Of a stretch of DNA of 22,337 nt, positions 22,051-22,337 are shown piece after piece. Origin of the DNA: Candidatus Avimicrobium faecavium (lineage in GTDB: Bacteria > Bacillota > Clostridia > Oscillospirales > Ruminococcaceae); the NCBI GenBank assembly GCA_904419105.1, contig CAJFQR010000011.1, forward strand, positions 1 to 22,337. The letters are read 5' to 3'. Positions within the stretch are counted from its first letter, which is position 1. The number at the start of each line of letters is the position of its first letter. The notes beneath the pieces are model-generated. The model searched no databases and was not told the DNA's origin. It saw only the letters and a list, made by a program, of their open reading frames with translations. The translations under genes were made by a program, and so were the position numbers.

Positions 22051-22337
22051 ATGAACTGTGAGATCATTGCGGTCGGTGAAGAGGTGCTCACCGGGGACAT
22101 CGTCAACACCAACGGCCAGGCCATCGCCGCCGGCCTGTGCGATGCCGGCATCCGGGTGATACGCCAGACGGTGGTGGGCGATGACGATGCCGCCATCCGC
22201 GCGGCACTGCGGGAAGCGGTGGAGCGGGCGGAGATCGTTGTCACCATTGGCGGGCTGGGCCCCACCTACGATGACATCACCAAGGAGGCCGCCGCCGAGG
22301 CCATGGGTGCTGCGCTGCGGCGGAATCCGGCGGTGGA
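22051..22337 (+). CDS. cinA: CinA family protein, 3' end cut by window
   Basis: The first ~95 residues of competence/damage-inducible protein CinA, a nicotinamide-nucleotide/ADP-ribose pyrophosphatase-type enzyme of pyridine nucleotide recycling. The MoaB/MogA-like N-terminal domain shows EIIAVGEEVLTGDIVNTNGQ, VVGDDDAAIRAALREA and IVVTIGGLGPTYDDITKEAA, all family signatures. The ATG at 22051 has a GGGGGA ribosome site 8-10 bases upstream. The C-terminal deamidase-like domain, if present, lies beyond the window. In many Firmicutes cinA precedes recA, which would be worth expecting next. Confidence 0.93.
   Translation, partial: MNCEIIAVGEEVLTGDIVNTNGQAIAAGLCDAGIRVIRQTVVGDDDAAIRAALREAVERAEIVVTIGGLGPTYDDITKEAAAEAMGAALRRNPAV

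Overview
The window is a GC-rich, gene-dense stretch of bacterial chromosome. Strong AGGAGG-type Shine-Dalgarno sites, frequent GTG/TTG starts, GTGA stop/start overlaps, sigma-A-like promoters (often extended -10 TGnTATAAT) and U-tailed terminators point to a Gram-positive clostridium. Protein content (PepD, YoaK, SIR2, AI-2E exporter, PepSY lipoprotein, cytosolic GGT-family enzyme) fits a gut Oscillospiraceae-type Firmicute. That placement is inference from style, not from a marker gene. I see no prophage, insertion sequence, CRISPR array or rRNA.

Layout. 1-1172 (minus): the 5' part of rlmB, cut by the window edge, and a small tail-anchored protein. 1173-1643: gene-free, with a cluster of DnaA-box-like 9-mers and a clean promoter. 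1644-4646 (plus): an OGG1-type 8-oxoguanine glycosylase overlapping an ArsR/SmtB repressor, a 64-residue basic protein, and a lipoprotein with Ig-like repeats. 4692-7983 (minus): a tightly overlapping operon of a HAD nucleotidase, an unrecognised protein with a PD-(D/E)xK-like core and winged-helix tail, a CCA-adding enzyme and a sirtuin. 8207-10796 (plus): a class-I-amidotransferase-like C26 peptidase, an AI-2E-family membrane protein and an overlapping lipoprotein. 10863-14753 (minus): PepSY lipoprotein, RidA, a VOC protein, PepD dipeptidase and YoaK membrane protein.

14883-18714 (minus) is the most system-like part: a Crp/Fnr-type regulator, a promoter with a large dyad centred near -40, a GltS-like multi-pass membrane protein and a GGT-family Ntn-hydrolase without a signal peptide. 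This reads as a regulated uptake-and-cleavage module for an amide or gamma-glutamyl-type substrate. 18915-19280 (plus) is a CoA-binding Rossmann protein. Two serine tRNAs (GCT, TGA) follow on the minus strand with their own promoter and a 34-bp palindromic terminator that touches the tRNA end. A 712-residue membrane-anchored protein of unknown function (minus) is divergent from cinA (plus), which runs off the window end.

Most genes are housekeeping. The items worth a second look are the cytosolic GGT/transporter/Crp module, the nuclease-like protein inside the tRNA-repair/sirtuin operon, the zinc-site ArsR fused by overlap to a DNA glycosylase gene, paired inverted 19-mers around the regulator, and the DnaA-box-like cluster.
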